From the NCBI RefSeq assembly GCF_036812735.1, contig NZ_CP117523.1, positions 2,542,001 to 2,606,000 of the forward strand: 64,000 bases of DNA, read 5' to 3'. Positions 8,307 to 17,016 of the stretch are shown here, one piece after another; position 1 is the stretch's first letter, and the number at the start of each line of letters is the position of its first letter. This DNA is from Terrisporobacter glycolicus ATCC 14880 = DSM 1288 (GTDB taxonomy: Bacteria > Bacillota > Clostridia > Peptostreptococcales > Peptostreptococcaceae). A model generated the notes under the pieces. It was not told the DNA's origin, did no database searches, and saw only the letters and a program-made list of their open reading frames with translations. Both the position numbers and the translations under genes were made by a program.

Positions 8307-8657
8307 ATGTTTGGAAGTAGATTAAGAGAATTAAGAATAGAAAAAGATATTAAACAGTCTGATTTAGGTAAAATCATAGGAATATCTCCTAGTACTGTCG
8401 GAATGTATGAAAGAGAACAGCGATTTCCAGATAAAGATATACTTAATAAACTAGCTGATTATTTTGATGTATCAGTTGATTATCTTTTAGGGAGAACGAA
8501 TGATAAAAATGTATATAAAAAAATAACCAAATTAGACGAAAGTATAACAACAATAGCAGCACATAAATTAAATCCTCATGATGATTTATCAGATGATGCT
8601 ATCGCTAAAATAAATGAGTACATTGAATTTGTAAGAATGCAACAGAATAAAAAATAA
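8307..8657 (+). CDS. CI-like XRE-family repressor
   Basis: 116 aa. Residues ~5-60 form a helix-turn-helix (LGKIIGISPSTVGMYEREQR), followed by YFDVSVDYLLGRT typical of HTH_3 repressors of Firmicute phages. The C-terminal half is short, without a LexA-like peptidase, so repression would be relieved through the ImmA-like protease encoded next. A strong GGGAGG ribosome site precedes the ATG. It faces right, away from the early operon. Confidence 0.88.
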   Translation: MFGSRLRELRIEKDIKQSDLGKIIGISPSTVGMYEREQRFPDKDILNKLADYFDVSVDYLLGRTNDKNVYKKITKLDESITTIAAHKLNPHDDLSDDAIAKINEYIEFVRMQQNKK

Positions 8658-8670
8658 ATTGCATTTTAAT

Positions 8671-8696
8671 GAGCAGTAAAACTGCTCTTTTGTTTT
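8671..8696 (+). terminator. Terminator after the CI-like gene
   Basis: A 7-bp stem GAGCAGT/ACTGCTC with an AAA loop is followed by TTTTGTTTT, just past the repressor stop codon. Confidence 0.7.
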
Positions 8697-8700
8697 ACCT

Positions 8701-8746
8701 TCTCATAGAACAAATATTCGTTTTTGTTCTCATTTGTTCTATGAGA
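8701..8746. repeat. Perfect 15-bp inverted repeat upstream of the ImmA-like gene
   Basis: TCTCATAGAACAAAT at 8701-8715 is exactly inverted at 8732-8746, separated by 16 bp. It lies between the repressor terminator and the protease gene. It is probably an operator or a leader hairpin, and it is unlike the operator motif of the cro/cI interval. Confidence 0.7.
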
Positions 8747-8773
8747 TGTATAAAAAGGGGGAATACTTCAAAG

Positions 8774-9280
8774 ATGAATAAATTGGAACAACTATATAAT
8801 TTAGCTTTTGACCTTACTATCAATATATTCTTTTTTGATTTAAAAGCTATTGGGTGTTTAGGATTAAATGTGGAAAAAAATGAGCTAGGACATGTGATAT
8901 TTCTAGATAACAGTTTAAAAAATAATAATAAAATTCATGCGGAAGTATTAGCTCATGAGATAGGGCATTTTTATACTACTATAGGCAATAATTTGAATAA
9001 CTCATCTACTTATAGAGATGAGTTATATAAAAATAAAGTTGAAAATAAAGCTGATAGATGGGCATATAATTATCTTATTCCCGAAAAAGATCTAGTAGTG
9101 GCTATAAAAAAGGGTATAACAGATATGCAAGAACTTGCTGAATATTTCGATGTAAGACTAGAATTTCTTATGAAAAGATTAGAATATTTAGCCTTACTAA
9201 AGCAAATGATAAAACTAGAAAATAATAAATATTTAGTATTAACGAATCTTCCTAATCTACACACTTATGAAGATCTATAA
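8774..9280 (+). CDS. ImmA/IrrE-family metallopeptidase
   Basis: 168 aa from the ATG at 8774 (GGGGG about 12 bases upstream). The zinc motif HEIGH is in the context VLAHEIGHFYT, with downstream ENKADRWAYNYLIP supplying the third ligand region. ImmA of ICEBs1 cleaves its cognate repressor ImmR during the SOS response, and the position beside a CI-like gene without a peptidase domain fits the same role. The residues upstream of 8774 in this frame lie across the terminator and inverted repeat and are not coding. Confidence 0.85.
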   Translation: MNKLEQLYNLAFDLTINIFFFDLKAIGCLGLNVEKNELGHVIFLDNSLKNNNKIHAEVLAHEIGHFYTTIGNNLNNSSTYRDELYKNKVENKADRWAYNYLIPEKDLVVAIKKGITDMQELAEYFDVRLEFLMKRLEYLALLKQMIKLENNKYLVLTNLPNLHTYEDL

Positions 9281-9297
9281 AAAGGGGGTATTATTTC

Positions 9298-10410
9298 GTG
9301 AATAATATAAAATCTACTTTTGTAACTAAAAAACGAGGATATTTTTATGTTGCCATGGATTACTATGATAACGGTAAATTAAAACAAAAATTATTAAAGA
9401 AATTTGATAAGAAAAAAGATGCAGATAAATATCTTATAGATATAAAATCTCAAATAAATAATAATAAATATATATTGCCTTCTTCAATAACTTTTGTTGA
9501 TAGATGCACACAATATTATACAGATAAGGCTAAAAATTATTCTCCAACAACAATGAAAAGATACAAAGGCGTAATAAATAGCCACGTTAGTGATTTTTTC
9601 AAAGATACTAAGCTTAGTGATATGAATATAAGCCGATACCAAAACTTCATAAATTATATGTTTACAACTAAAAATCTAAAATCAACAACTATAAAAGAAA
9701 TATTAATGAAAACAAATGCTGTATTACGTGAATGTTATAGACTTCGTGAGATTAATGAAAATATACCAGAATTCATAACTGTTCCTAAACAACGAAAAGA
9801 ATCTTCGAATATCGATGTGTATACAGTTGAAGAGTCAAAAAAAATATTATCAGAATCCTTTAATAAACCTACTTTGCAAATACCACTGCATCTTTTTCTA
9901 TTAGCAGGACTTAGATTTGGTGAAATGGCTGGATTATTGTGGGAAGATGTTGATTTTGAAAATAAAGTTTTAAAGATACAACATAACTTAGTAGTATACT
10001 ATCTTAGAAGAACCAAAACTGATGGCAGTAACAGAGAACTTATTGTCCCAGATATTATTATTGATTTATTAAAAAAAGAAAAATTAAGACAGAACAAATT
10101 AAAGCTACAAGGCTTGCTACAAAATGAATGGGATGTTGTCTGTATAAACAGTAGATATAGATACTGGAATAATGAATCATTTAGATCTGCATATATAACA
10201 TATCTTAAATCTATTAATTTAAGATATATTCATATACATTCATTAAGACATGCACATGCTACTATGTTATTATTAGCTGGAACTGATATGAAAACTGTCT
10301 CTGAAAGACTAGGCCATACTGAGATAAATATAACAATGAATATTTATTCTCATGTTTTAAAAGAAATGGATAAAAAAGCATCCGATAATATAGAAAAAAT
10401 ACTGCTATAA
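9298..10410 (+). CDS. int: Phage tyrosine recombinase (integrase)
   Basis: 370 aa. It has an N-terminal arm-binding-type beta domain (~1-60), a SAM-like core-binding domain (~62-160) and a catalytic domain with Arg206 (AGLRFGE), Lys240 (TKTDGSNRE), His314-x-x-Arg317 (HSLRH), His340 (LGHTE) and nucleophile Tyr350 (MNIYSHV). All catalytic residues are present. The start is GTG at 9298 after GGGGG. It carries out integration and, with an excisionase, excision. It is the last prophage gene before chromosomal cdd, so one attachment site should lie within about 250 bp downstream. Confidence 0.95.
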   Translation: MNNIKSTFVTKKRGYFYVAMDYYDNGKLKQKLLKKFDKKKDADKYLIDIKSQINNNKYILPSSITFVDRCTQYYTDKAKNYSPTTMKRYKGVINSHVSDFFKDTKLSDMNISRYQNFINYMFTTKNLKSTTIKEILMKTNAVLRECYRLREINENIPEFITVPKQRKESSNIDVYTVEESKKILSESFNKPTLQIPLHLFLLAGLRFGEMAGLLWEDVDFENKVLKIQHNLVVYYLRRTKTDGSNRELIVPDIIIDLLKKEKLRQNKLKLQGLLQNEWDVVCINSRYRYWNNESFRSAYITYLKSINLRYIHIHSLRHAHATMLLLAGTDMKTVSERLGHTEINITMNIYSHVLKEMDKKASDNIEKILL

Positions 10411-10413
10411 AAC

Positions 10414-10458
10414 GTCTAGTTTTTGTCTAGTTTTCGTTTTTGTCTAGTCAATGTCTAG
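10414..10458. repeat. Four GTCTAG repeats, probable integrase arm sites
   Basis: GTCTAG occurs at 10414, 10425, 10442 and 10453, mostly as GTCTAGT, in two pairs with 11-bp spacing inside each pair, starting 4 bp after the integrase stop. Short spaced direct repeats beside int are typical arm-type binding sites of recombinases with an N-terminal arm-binding domain. Confidence 0.6.
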
Positions 10459-10468
10459 TAAAAATAAT

Positions 10469-10499
10469 ACCCAACTATAATAATATAGTTGGGTGTTTT
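10469..10499. terminator. Hairpin terminator after integrase
   Basis: ACCCAACTAT pairs with ATAGTTGGGT around a short loop and is followed by GTTTTC. It probably ends integrase transcription. Confidence 0.65.
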
Positions 10500-10538
10500 C
10501 AATATGTTAAGTTATTTCAGTATAATATAAAATACTCA

Positions 10539-10585
10539 GATGAAACTTCTCGAACAAGTCCCAGGAAATTCCTAGAGTTTTTAAT
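10539..10585. other. Candidate attachment-site region
   Basis: A GC-richer island between the integrase terminator and the cdd terminator contains an imperfect dyad (ACTTCTCGAACAAGT). Its position fits the prophage/chromosome junction, but without the other end of the prophage the core cannot be defined. Confidence 0.25.
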
Positions 10586-10617
10586 ATTATATTTTAATAC
10601 GGGCAATATTATAACAT

Positions 10618-10651
10618 AAAAAAAGAAAGGTATAAACCCTTTCTTTTTCTT
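10618..10651 (-). terminator. Terminator of cdd
   Basis: AAAGAAAGG pairs with CCTTTCTTT. Runs of A/T on both sides make it usable in either direction; it lies just past the cdd stop codon. Confidence 0.75.
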
Positions 10652-10665
10652 ATCAATAAAATTAT

Positions 10666-11088
10666 TTATTTTAGGTTTGCTGGTCCAAATCCTAGTGGTA
10701 ATATTTCTTCTAGGGTATATTCTATATAATCATCAAGATTATCTCTATCTTTCGCTAAGTAAATTTTAAATTCTTTTGGTTTGCAAAATTCCATCATTAC
10801 CTGTCTACAAACTCCACATGGAGAACAATATTCTCCTACTTCACCTGCTTTACTTCCTACTATAGCAATTGCTTCAAACTCTTTTTGTCCCTCTGATACT
10901 GCCTTAAAGAAAGCTGTTCTTTCAGCACAGTTTGTTGGAGTGTATGATGCATTTTCAATATTACAACCTTGATATATTTTTCCATTCTTTCCAAGTAAAG
11001 CTGCTCCCACATTAAAATTAGAATATGGTGCATAGCTCATTTCTTGTGCTTCAAAGGCATTTTTTATTAATAGTTGTATATTATTCAT
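10666..11088 (-). CDS. cdd: Cytidine deaminase
   Basis: 140 aa, the usual length of the homotetrameric bacterial enzyme. It has the zinc site NCAERTAF (Cys and catalytic Glu) and SPCGVCRQ, and the substrate loop NFNVGAAL. It deaminates cytidine and deoxycytidine to uridine in pyrimidine salvage. It appears monocistronic, ending in a hairpin terminator. It is the first chromosomal gene beside the prophage. Confidence 0.96.
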   Translation of the reverse strand: MNNIQLLIKNAFEAQEMSYAPYSNFNVGAALLGKNGKIYQGCNIENASYTPTNCAERTAFFKAVSEGQKEFEAIAIVGSKAGEVGEYCSPCGVCRQVMMEFCKPKEFKIYLAKDRDNLDDYIEYTLEEILPLGFGPANLK

Positions 11089-11252
11089 AAATTTTTAATA
11101 TCCCTTCCAATTTAATACTTTAATATATTTGATGTGTACATACAAATATATAGAGGATAATCATTATAACATCTATAAATGAAAAAGTATATATTTTTTA
11201 AATTTATTTATAACTCTTATCTACTAATTATAATATATATCTATTCATTATT

Positions 11253-12470
11253 TTATACGATTAATTTTATGATTTTATCTATTTTTTTCCCAAGGCCATA
11301 CCAAGTTTTATTCGCCATATTTATCTCAGGTCTTTTTTCGTCTTTTCTAATTGTATTTATTAATTTTTCTATGCTTTTAGCAATATTTTCTTCAAACTTT
11401 GGTAAATCATCTTTTAATGGAGTAGTTCCATTTATCATCCTAGGCATTGGTAAATACAATATGTGATTAGAATTATTTATTTCCTCTCCAATAAAATCTT
11501 CTAATCCATTAATTTTACTAACTATTACTTTACATCCACATGATAAAGCTTCAAGTACTACTATAGGAAGTCCTTCGTAAAAAGAAGGCAAAATAAAAAT
11601 ATGACTTTTATTAAATAACTCTGATAATTCTATATGATTTAGCCTGCCATTAAAATTAACTTTATATATAGATTTTTTTGATAGTTCTATTATTTGATTA
11701 ATTTCTTCTTTATCACTTCCACTACCTGCTATATTTACTATAATGTCATCTTTATCATAATTTAGAAGGTTAAGGCTATTCATAAAAGACTTTATACCTT
11801 TACTCTCACAAATTTTACCTGCATAAGTTATATTAATTTCATTGCCTGTTTTATAGTTTTTATTATAAAAAACTTTATCGTCATAACCACTACCTATAAC
11901 AGTAACCCTATTGTTTTCAAAATTAAAAGTTTTAATTATATCTTCTTTTTGCGCCTTATGTAAAGCAAAAATATGATCCAACTTATTTATATTTGAAATA
12001 ATATAGTCCTTTTTTAAGTCAATATTTTTCAATTGTCTAAGACATGTTCCATGACAAATTCCAATTACCTTAATATCATTTACTTTTTCTCTTACAAAGC
12101 TTGTAATTAAATATAAGTGATTACATATAATAATATCTGGTTTAAAGTCCTTTATTGCCATATTTAAAATACTTAAAAACTCCTCTTTAATTTCAATTAC
12201 CATCTCTTCAGTAAGTTCTTTATATTTTGTACTTTCATAGGGCATAATATCACTCATACCAACTACTGGAAAAGGTAATTGAGAAGTATTATAAATCATA
12301 GGATAAAACTTTATGTTATCATTAAAATAAGTTTTTTCATCTTTTATGTCAATTCCTGCTATTATACCTTGCTTATGACCTAACTTATGTAAACTTTCAA
12401 TTACCCCATTCATATACACTCCGCTACCTGTACTATTTGGCTTTTGAGCTGTAATGTGTAGTATTCTCAT
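11253..12470 (-). CDS. Glycosyltransferase family 4
   Basis: 405 aa from the ATG at 12470, with GGGTGG upstream. A GT-B fold: N-terminal GSGVYMNGVIESLHKLGH glycine loop, and C-terminal nucleotide-sugar site around SHIFILPSFYEGLPIVVLEALSCGCKVI (EGLPxxxLEAxxxG motif). No transmembrane segment. Such enzymes transfer sugars to lipids, proteins or polymers; the acceptor cannot be told. It starts 15 bases after the PP2C-like gene, so the two form an operon. Confidence 0.88.
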   Translation of the reverse strand: MRILHITAQKPNSTGSGVYMNGVIESLHKLGHKQGIIAGIDIKDEKTYFNDNIKFYPMIYNTSQLPFPVVGMSDIMPYESTKYKELTEEMVIEIKEEFLSILNMAIKDFKPDIIICNHLYLITSFVREKVNDIKVIGICHGTCLRQLKNIDLKKDYIISNINKLDHIFALHKAQKEDIIKTFNFENNRVTVIGSGYDDKVFYNKNYKTGNEINITYAGKICESKGIKSFMNSLNLLNYDKDDIIVNIAGSGSDKEEINQIIELSKKSIYKVNFNGRLNHIELSELFNKSHIFILPSFYEGLPIVVLEALSCGCKVIVSKINGLEDFIGEEINNSNHILYLPMPRMINGTTPLKDDLPKFEENIAKSIEKLINTIRKDEKRPEINMANKTWYGLGKKIDKIIKLIV

Positions 12471-12485
12471 ATTATCCACCCTTTT

Positions 12486-13343
12486 TTATTTTTTTGTAAT
12501 ATGTAAGTAGACGCAGGATGAATCATCACTTTCTTTAAATCTTGGAAAGATTATGCCATTATAATCTTCTTTTTCCAATTTTCTAATTTTATTATTAATA
12601 TACTCAATACCTTTATTCTTCCCTACTTCTATCATTTCATTTTCTTTAAAAATATTATACCTATCCCATGCACAAGAAAATCCATCGCTACTCATCATAA
12701 TTCTCACTTCGCCTTCCACATCAATATAACCATGTATAGATTTTTCAACAGCTTCCTTGTTAAATTCCAATATCCAATATCCTTTATCACTATTTTTTTT
12801 AAGTCTATTTTCTATTATGAGAGGAAGTAAAATATTCTTTTTTTCAAATATAGTTAAATTACATCTTTTATTTAGATTCTCCATCTTAGAGAATACTTTT
12901 TCATCCAATTTACAAACGCGTTCGTCTTTTATTATTATATCTTCATTTAATTTATTTAATAATAAAGTACAATCTCCAAGAAGAATATACTCTAATTTAT
13001 CCGTGTAAAATTTTATTATTACTACAGATGCTGAAGGTAAATCTAAATTTTCGATTTTTAACCCATTTAATTTTAATAAATATTCTTTTTTTATCTTTTC
13101 TAATCCCTCTAATACTATTTCTTTTAGCGATTTATCTTTATCTATATTCTCTTGTAAGTATTTATTCCACCAAGATACATACCACTTAGCATCACTTTCT
13201 TTAGATATTAAGTTTTTATTATTTAATCCTGTGGCTCCATCTAATACCCACGCACCTTTTTTACATAATCCCACCATATCTTCATTGTAAATTCCACTAC
13301 CTTTATCACAAAGTAGTTCAAATTCCTTAATATCTATTTCCAT
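12486..13343 (-). CDS. PP2C-like protein phosphatase
   Basis: 285 aa from the ATG at 13343, which follows GGAGGAG; an upstream hydrophobic extension is probably not translated. It has the PP2C landmarks: an early NEDMVG, WVLDGATGL (the DGxxG metal motif), LGDCTLLL and MSSDGFSCAWD. It is a likely Mn/Mg-dependent phosphatase. The bacterial stand-alone type has no regulatory domain. Pairing with a GT4 glycosyltransferase suggests a shared task, which I cannot define. Confidence 0.75.
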   Translation of the reverse strand: MEIDIKEFELLCDKGSGIYNEDMVGLCKKGAWVLDGATGLNNKNLISKESDAKWYVSWWNKYLQENIDKDKSLKEIVLEGLEKIKKEYLLKLNGLKIENLDLPSASVVIIKFYTDKLEYILLGDCTLLLNKLNEDIIIKDERVCKLDEKVFSKMENLNKRCNLTIFEKKNILLPLIIENRLKKNSDKGYWILEFNKEAVEKSIHGYIDVEGEVRIMMSSDGFSCAWDRYNIFKENEMIEVGKNKGIEYINNKIRKLEKEDYNGIIFPRFKESDDSSCVYLHITKK

Positions 13344-13449
13344 AGTCTCCTCCAAATTATGATATAAATATTTATCTGTAAATATTATTGTATAGTAAAT
13401 ATAAATTATTACAACCATTTCTTAGCAAGCAAAATTCATTACTCTTAAA

Positions 13450-13486
13450 GAAAGCTGTATTACCTATTTGGTAATACAGCTTTTTA
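13450..13486. terminator. Bidirectional terminator
   Basis: AAAGCTGTATTACC pairs perfectly with GGTAATACAGCTTT. It ends the two-component operon. Confidence 0.8.
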
Positions 13487-14917
13487 TTATATAGATTCAA
13501 TAATTTTATTTTTTAATGTGAAAGTTATGTTGGTACCAACACCTTTTTCACTGTCTATTATCATTTTACCACCGTGTAGTTTTACAATTTCATTACTTAT
13601 GGCAAGTCCAAGTCCACTACCTGATTTATTGAAATCTTCTTGGAAGAACTTATCTAAAACTTTAGTTAAGTTTTCTTTATTAATACCAACCCCATTATCA
13701 GTAACAGTAAATGTGGTAAATTCTTCTCCTTGTGATACAACTACAACAACATATCCACCTTCTGCAGTAAACTTAATAGCATTTTGGACCAAGTTAATTA
13801 AAACTTGTCTAAGTCTATTTTTATCACCTTGGATATCCAAAATTTCATCTGTTTTAAATTCTGTAAGAAGCGTAATATTTTTTTCATTTGCCTTAACAGC
13901 CAACTGAGTTACTACACCTTTTGCCAGTTTAGTTACATCTACCATATCAATTTGAAGTCTTATTCTATCTGAAGATAAACGAGAAAAATCTAGCAAATCT
14001 TCTACTAAAGATATCATTCTTTCTGTTTCATCTTGTATTATTCCAAGACCCAAATCTAGCTCTTCTTTTCCAATCCCTTCGTAGGCCAAAGTTTCACTCC
14101 ATCCTTTTATGGATGTTAACGGAGTTCTAAGCTCATGAGATACAGAAGATATAAATTCTTCTTTTAGTTTTCTACTTTTATCAATTTCCACAGCCATATG
14201 CTCAAATGTTTGAACAAGATCTGCTATTTCATCATCATGCAGTTGCTCTTTTTTCAATTTGATATTGTAATTTCCTTGAGCCAATTCATTTGCAAATTGT
14301 TTTAAGTTTTTAAGTGGTTTAATTAAAGATTCTGCAAATCTCAAACTAAGTAAAAATGCAATAAGCAAAATAATTACACCTGCAATAATGAAGAAGAAAA
14401 CAAGTTTAATTATGGTATTATCAATTTTTCTTAAAGACAAGCTATACCTAACAACACCTTCTATTTGGTTATTAACTTTAAGCGGTACAGATATACTCAT
14501 AACATGTTCATTTGTTCCTACAATATTATATGTATAAGGCGTTAAGTTACTGCTTCCTTTTAATGCCTTATTTACATCTTCATATTCATACTTTTCATTA
14601 GTTTTTATTCCATACTTATCTAATATTACATTTTTATTTTTATCTATAAATTCAATAGAAAAATTTGTATTACTATTTACTTTTCCCTTTTCAAAAATAT
14701 TAGAAACTTTATTTTCAAAACTAGTGGACTCCATTCCTACACCATCGTATATGTCCGTAGTATAGTTTGCTTGAGAAATCAAAGATTGTTTAGCTGAGTT
14801 GTAATAATAGTTTTGAAGATAAAACATAAATAGCCCTTCAAATAATGCTACTGTTATAATTATCATTATAAAATAATACTTTATGACTCTTTTTCTCAGA
14901 CCTTCTAAATGTAGCAC
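13487..14917 (-). CDS. Sensor histidine kinase with HAMP domain
   Basis: 476 aa. TM1 (~15-33), an extracellular sensor (~35-168), TM2 (~170-192), HAMP (~193-250), HisKA with His261 (VSHELRTPLTS), and HATPase with NLVQNAIKF, DNGVGI and GSGLGLAI. A classic membrane kinase of the WalK/ResE/PhoR type. The start is GTG at 14917, 4 bases after the response regulator stop. The ligand is unknown; the lipoprotein encoded upstream could be part of the sensory system. Confidence 0.92.
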   Translation of the reverse strand: MLHLEGLRKRVIKYYFIMIIITVALFEGLFMFYLQNYYYNSAKQSLISQANYTTDIYDGVGMESTSFENKVSNIFEKGKVNSNTNFSIEFIDKNKNVILDKYGIKTNEKYEYEDVNKALKGSSNLTPYTYNIVGTNEHVMSISVPLKVNNQIEGVVRYSLSLRKIDNTIIKLVFFFIIAGVIILLIAFLLSLRFAESLIKPLKNLKQFANELAQGNYNIKLKKEQLHDDEIADLVQTFEHMAVEIDKSRKLKEEFISSVSHELRTPLTSIKGWSETLAYEGIGKEELDLGLGIIQDETERMISLVEDLLDFSRLSSDRIRLQIDMVDVTKLAKGVVTQLAVKANEKNITLLTEFKTDEILDIQGDKNRLRQVLINLVQNAIKFTAEGGYVVVVVSQGEEFTTFTVTDNGVGINKENLTKVLDKFFQEDFNKSGSGLGLAISNEIVKLHGGKMIIDSEKGVGTNITFTLKNKIIESI

Positions 14918-14920
14918 CTA

Positions 14921-15619
14921 TTATTCATCCTTTCTAAAACAATATCCATAACCCCAAACTGTTTGGATGTACTTAGGTTTTGATGGATCATCTTCTATTT
15001 TATTTCTAATTCTTCTAATGTTAACATCTACTATTTTAAAATCGTATAAGTAATTACTTCCCCATACCTCATTTAATATTTGATCTCTACTTAATGATTT
15101 TTTAGCATTTACCATTAAGTATTTTACTATAGAAAATTCTGTAGGTGTTAATTCTATTTCTAATCCATTTTTATATAATTTTCTTTTATCTATGTTTAAT
15201 ACAAAAGGATCAGATATTATTTCATTACTCTTAAGCTTACTATCGTCTTTTTTAACTCTTCTTATAAGAGCTGATACCCTTACTAACAATTCTTTTATGC
15301 TAAATGGTTTTACAATATAATCATCAGCCCCAGATATAAATCCTTCTAATTTGTCTTCTTCTTGACCTTTTGCAGTTAACATTATAACTCCAATTTGATC
15401 AAATTGTTGTCTTATAAATTTACATACATCTATTCCACTCATATCTGGTAACATCACATCAAGTAAGGCTATTGATATGTCTGAGTGATTTGAAAGTTGC
15501 TCAATAGCTTCTGACCCACTTCCAGCTTCAATTATTTCATACCCTTCTCTTTTTAAATTTATACTTACAAAACTTCTTATACCTATTTCATCTTCTAAGA
15601 CTAATATTTTTTCCTTCAT
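14921..15619 (-). CDS. OmpR/PhoB-family response regulator
   Basis: 232 aa. Receiver domain with phospho-acceptor Asp54 (LLDVMLPD), Lys of VKPFS, and a winged-helix DNA-binding domain (~130-230; ELTPTEFSIVKYL, VDVNIRRIRNKIE, VWGYGYCF). Partner of the kinase that follows immediately. The strong GGGAGG site lies in the short gap behind the lipoprotein gene. Confidence 0.94.
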   Translation of the reverse strand: MKEKILVLEDEIGIRSFVSINLKREGYEIIEAGSGSEAIEQLSNHSDISIALLDVMLPDMSGIDVCKFIRQQFDQIGVIMLTAKGQEEDKLEGFISGADDYIVKPFSIKELLVRVSALIRRVKKDDSKLKSNEIISDPFVLNIDKRKLYKNGLEIELTPTEFSIVKYLMVNAKKSLSRDQILNEVWGSNYLYDFKIVDVNIRRIRNKIEDDPSKPKYIQTVWGYGYCFRKDE

Positions 15620-15650
15620 TTTTTAATAATTCCTCCCAAAATTTCTATTT

Positions 15651-17006
15651 CTATTCATAAATTATAGAAAAATATTCCTTCATATTTTCTAATGTTAAGT
15701 CATATTTTTTAAAATTATCTTTATTCTTAACTACTAGTTGATAATAGTTATTATCTGTCTCAGCCAAGATACTATCCATTTTAGGACTTGCCTTAGTATC
15801 CTCAACTAAGTTTTTGGCAGATATACCTATTTCGAACAATTCTAAAGGCTCTTTACTACTCTTGTCATAGTAATAGAAAATATAATATGGTGTTTCCCCT
15901 TCTATGCTCTTTTGAATATATAGTTTATTTGCAAGATTGTCAGGTACTAAAAATTTAAAATTATTCTTATAGTTATAATAAACTTGGCTTATAAATATTG
16001 TATCTGCGTCTTTACCAGTTTTATTATTCCACTTTCTCCAACTCACAAGAGCCGATGGCTTACTATTTGATGCAAAATTTTCAATCATGTTATTATTTAG
16101 TACTGGTATGTCTAAAATTCCATCACGATTTTCATCTCTTACAGGCACATAGTAAGAATTAAATATAAGATTGTCATCATTAAATACTTTTTTAAGTTTA
16201 TTATCTTTCATAAATAATATTTGAGTTGCATAACCATTTTCTTTTTTTAATGTAGGCATGCTTAGAATTACACCTTTTTTATTATTGTAGACTTTGCCTA
16301 TTACTAAGTACAAATCATTTAAGTTTTTCACATTAGGTATTTTAATGGCATCAGTTGTAAATAATTCATTATCATTTGAGTAATTTAACATTGTTGTATA
16401 CATTTCGCCACTACTACTATCGTAGTTCATCATTAAAATATCTAGTTTTAAGTCATTGTCTATAAACCCTACTTTTATTTTCATCTGAGTATATTTTTTA
16501 TAATCATCTAACCAAGTTGGTTTTATTTTAGAAATCCTAGTGACTTTATTGTCTTTTATACTATATACATTCATAGTGGTTACTGACTTGTTGTTTATAA
16601 GTAATATAACTTCATCACTTCCATCATTGTTTAAGTCATAGAAGCTTGCGTACTCTATTTCCTCACCTTCTTCAAGGTAACTATCTTCTAATGTATATCC
16701 TTTATCATTTTTAGAAATAAGTACAAAACCAACCTTATTTATTTTCAAATTTACATCTTGTCTTTTTTGAAATGCAATTATATTTGAGTCTACTTCATTT
16801 ATTTGCCCAACCTCACCTGAGTTATCCGGTAAGACTAACGTGGTTCCATCTAGGGATTTGTTTATAAAGGTGTATAATTCGTTATTTCCTTTATCGTAAA
16901 TAATATTATCATCAAGTAGGTTTTCAGGTAAATCACTACTTGTATCACAGCCTGTTGTCATTATACACATAACAAATACTAAGGCTGCTATTTTTAGTAA
17001 CTTCAT
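15651..17006 (-). CDS. Lipoprotein with repeat-type beta domain
   Basis: 451 aa from the ATG at 17006 (AGGAGGG). The signal peptide has the lipobox MTTGC at residues 16-20, so Cys20 is lipid-anchored outside the membrane. The body repeatedly shows DLNNDGSDEVIL, FIDNDLKLDILMM and DENRDGILDIPVL, resembling FG-GAP/VCBS-like propeller repeats with Asp-rich loops that may bind calcium. It lies 31 bases before the response regulator, suggesting it feeds or is controlled by that system. Function unknown. Confidence 0.75.
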   Translation of the reverse strand: MKLLKIAALVFVMCIMTTGCDTSSDLPENLLDDNIIYDKGNNELYTFINKSLDGTTLVLPDNSGEVGQINEVDSNIIAFQKRQDVNLKINKVGFVLISKNDKGYTLEDSYLEEGEEIEYASFYDLNNDGSDEVILLINNKSVTTMNVYSIKDNKVTRISKIKPTWLDDYKKYTQMKIKVGFIDNDLKLDILMMNYDSSSGEMYTTMLNYSNDNELFTTDAIKIPNVKNLNDLYLVIGKVYNNKKGVILSMPTLKKENGYATQILFMKDNKLKKVFNDDNLIFNSYYVPVRDENRDGILDIPVLNNNMIENFASNSKPSALVSWRKWNNKTGKDADTIFISQVYYNYKNNFKFLVPDNLANKLYIQKSIEGETPYYIFYYYDKSSKEPLELFEIGISAKNLVEDTKASPKMDSILAETDNNYYQLVVKNKDNFKKYDLTLENMKEYFSIIYE

Positions 17007-17016
17007 ATATTCCCTC

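Noticed and set aside
8702-8730. LexA (SOS) box at GAACAAATATTCG
   Set aside because: Spacing does not fit GAAC-4N-GTTC; the sequence is better explained as an arm of the inverted repeat.
8669-8773. N-terminal extension of the ImmA-like protein from 8669
   Set aside because: It runs through a terminator and an inverted repeat and has no ribosome site; ATG at 8774 is better.
13344-13418. Hydrophobic N-terminal extension of the PP2C-like protein
   Set aside because: GGAGGAG lies directly before the later ATG; the extension looks like upstream promoter DNA.
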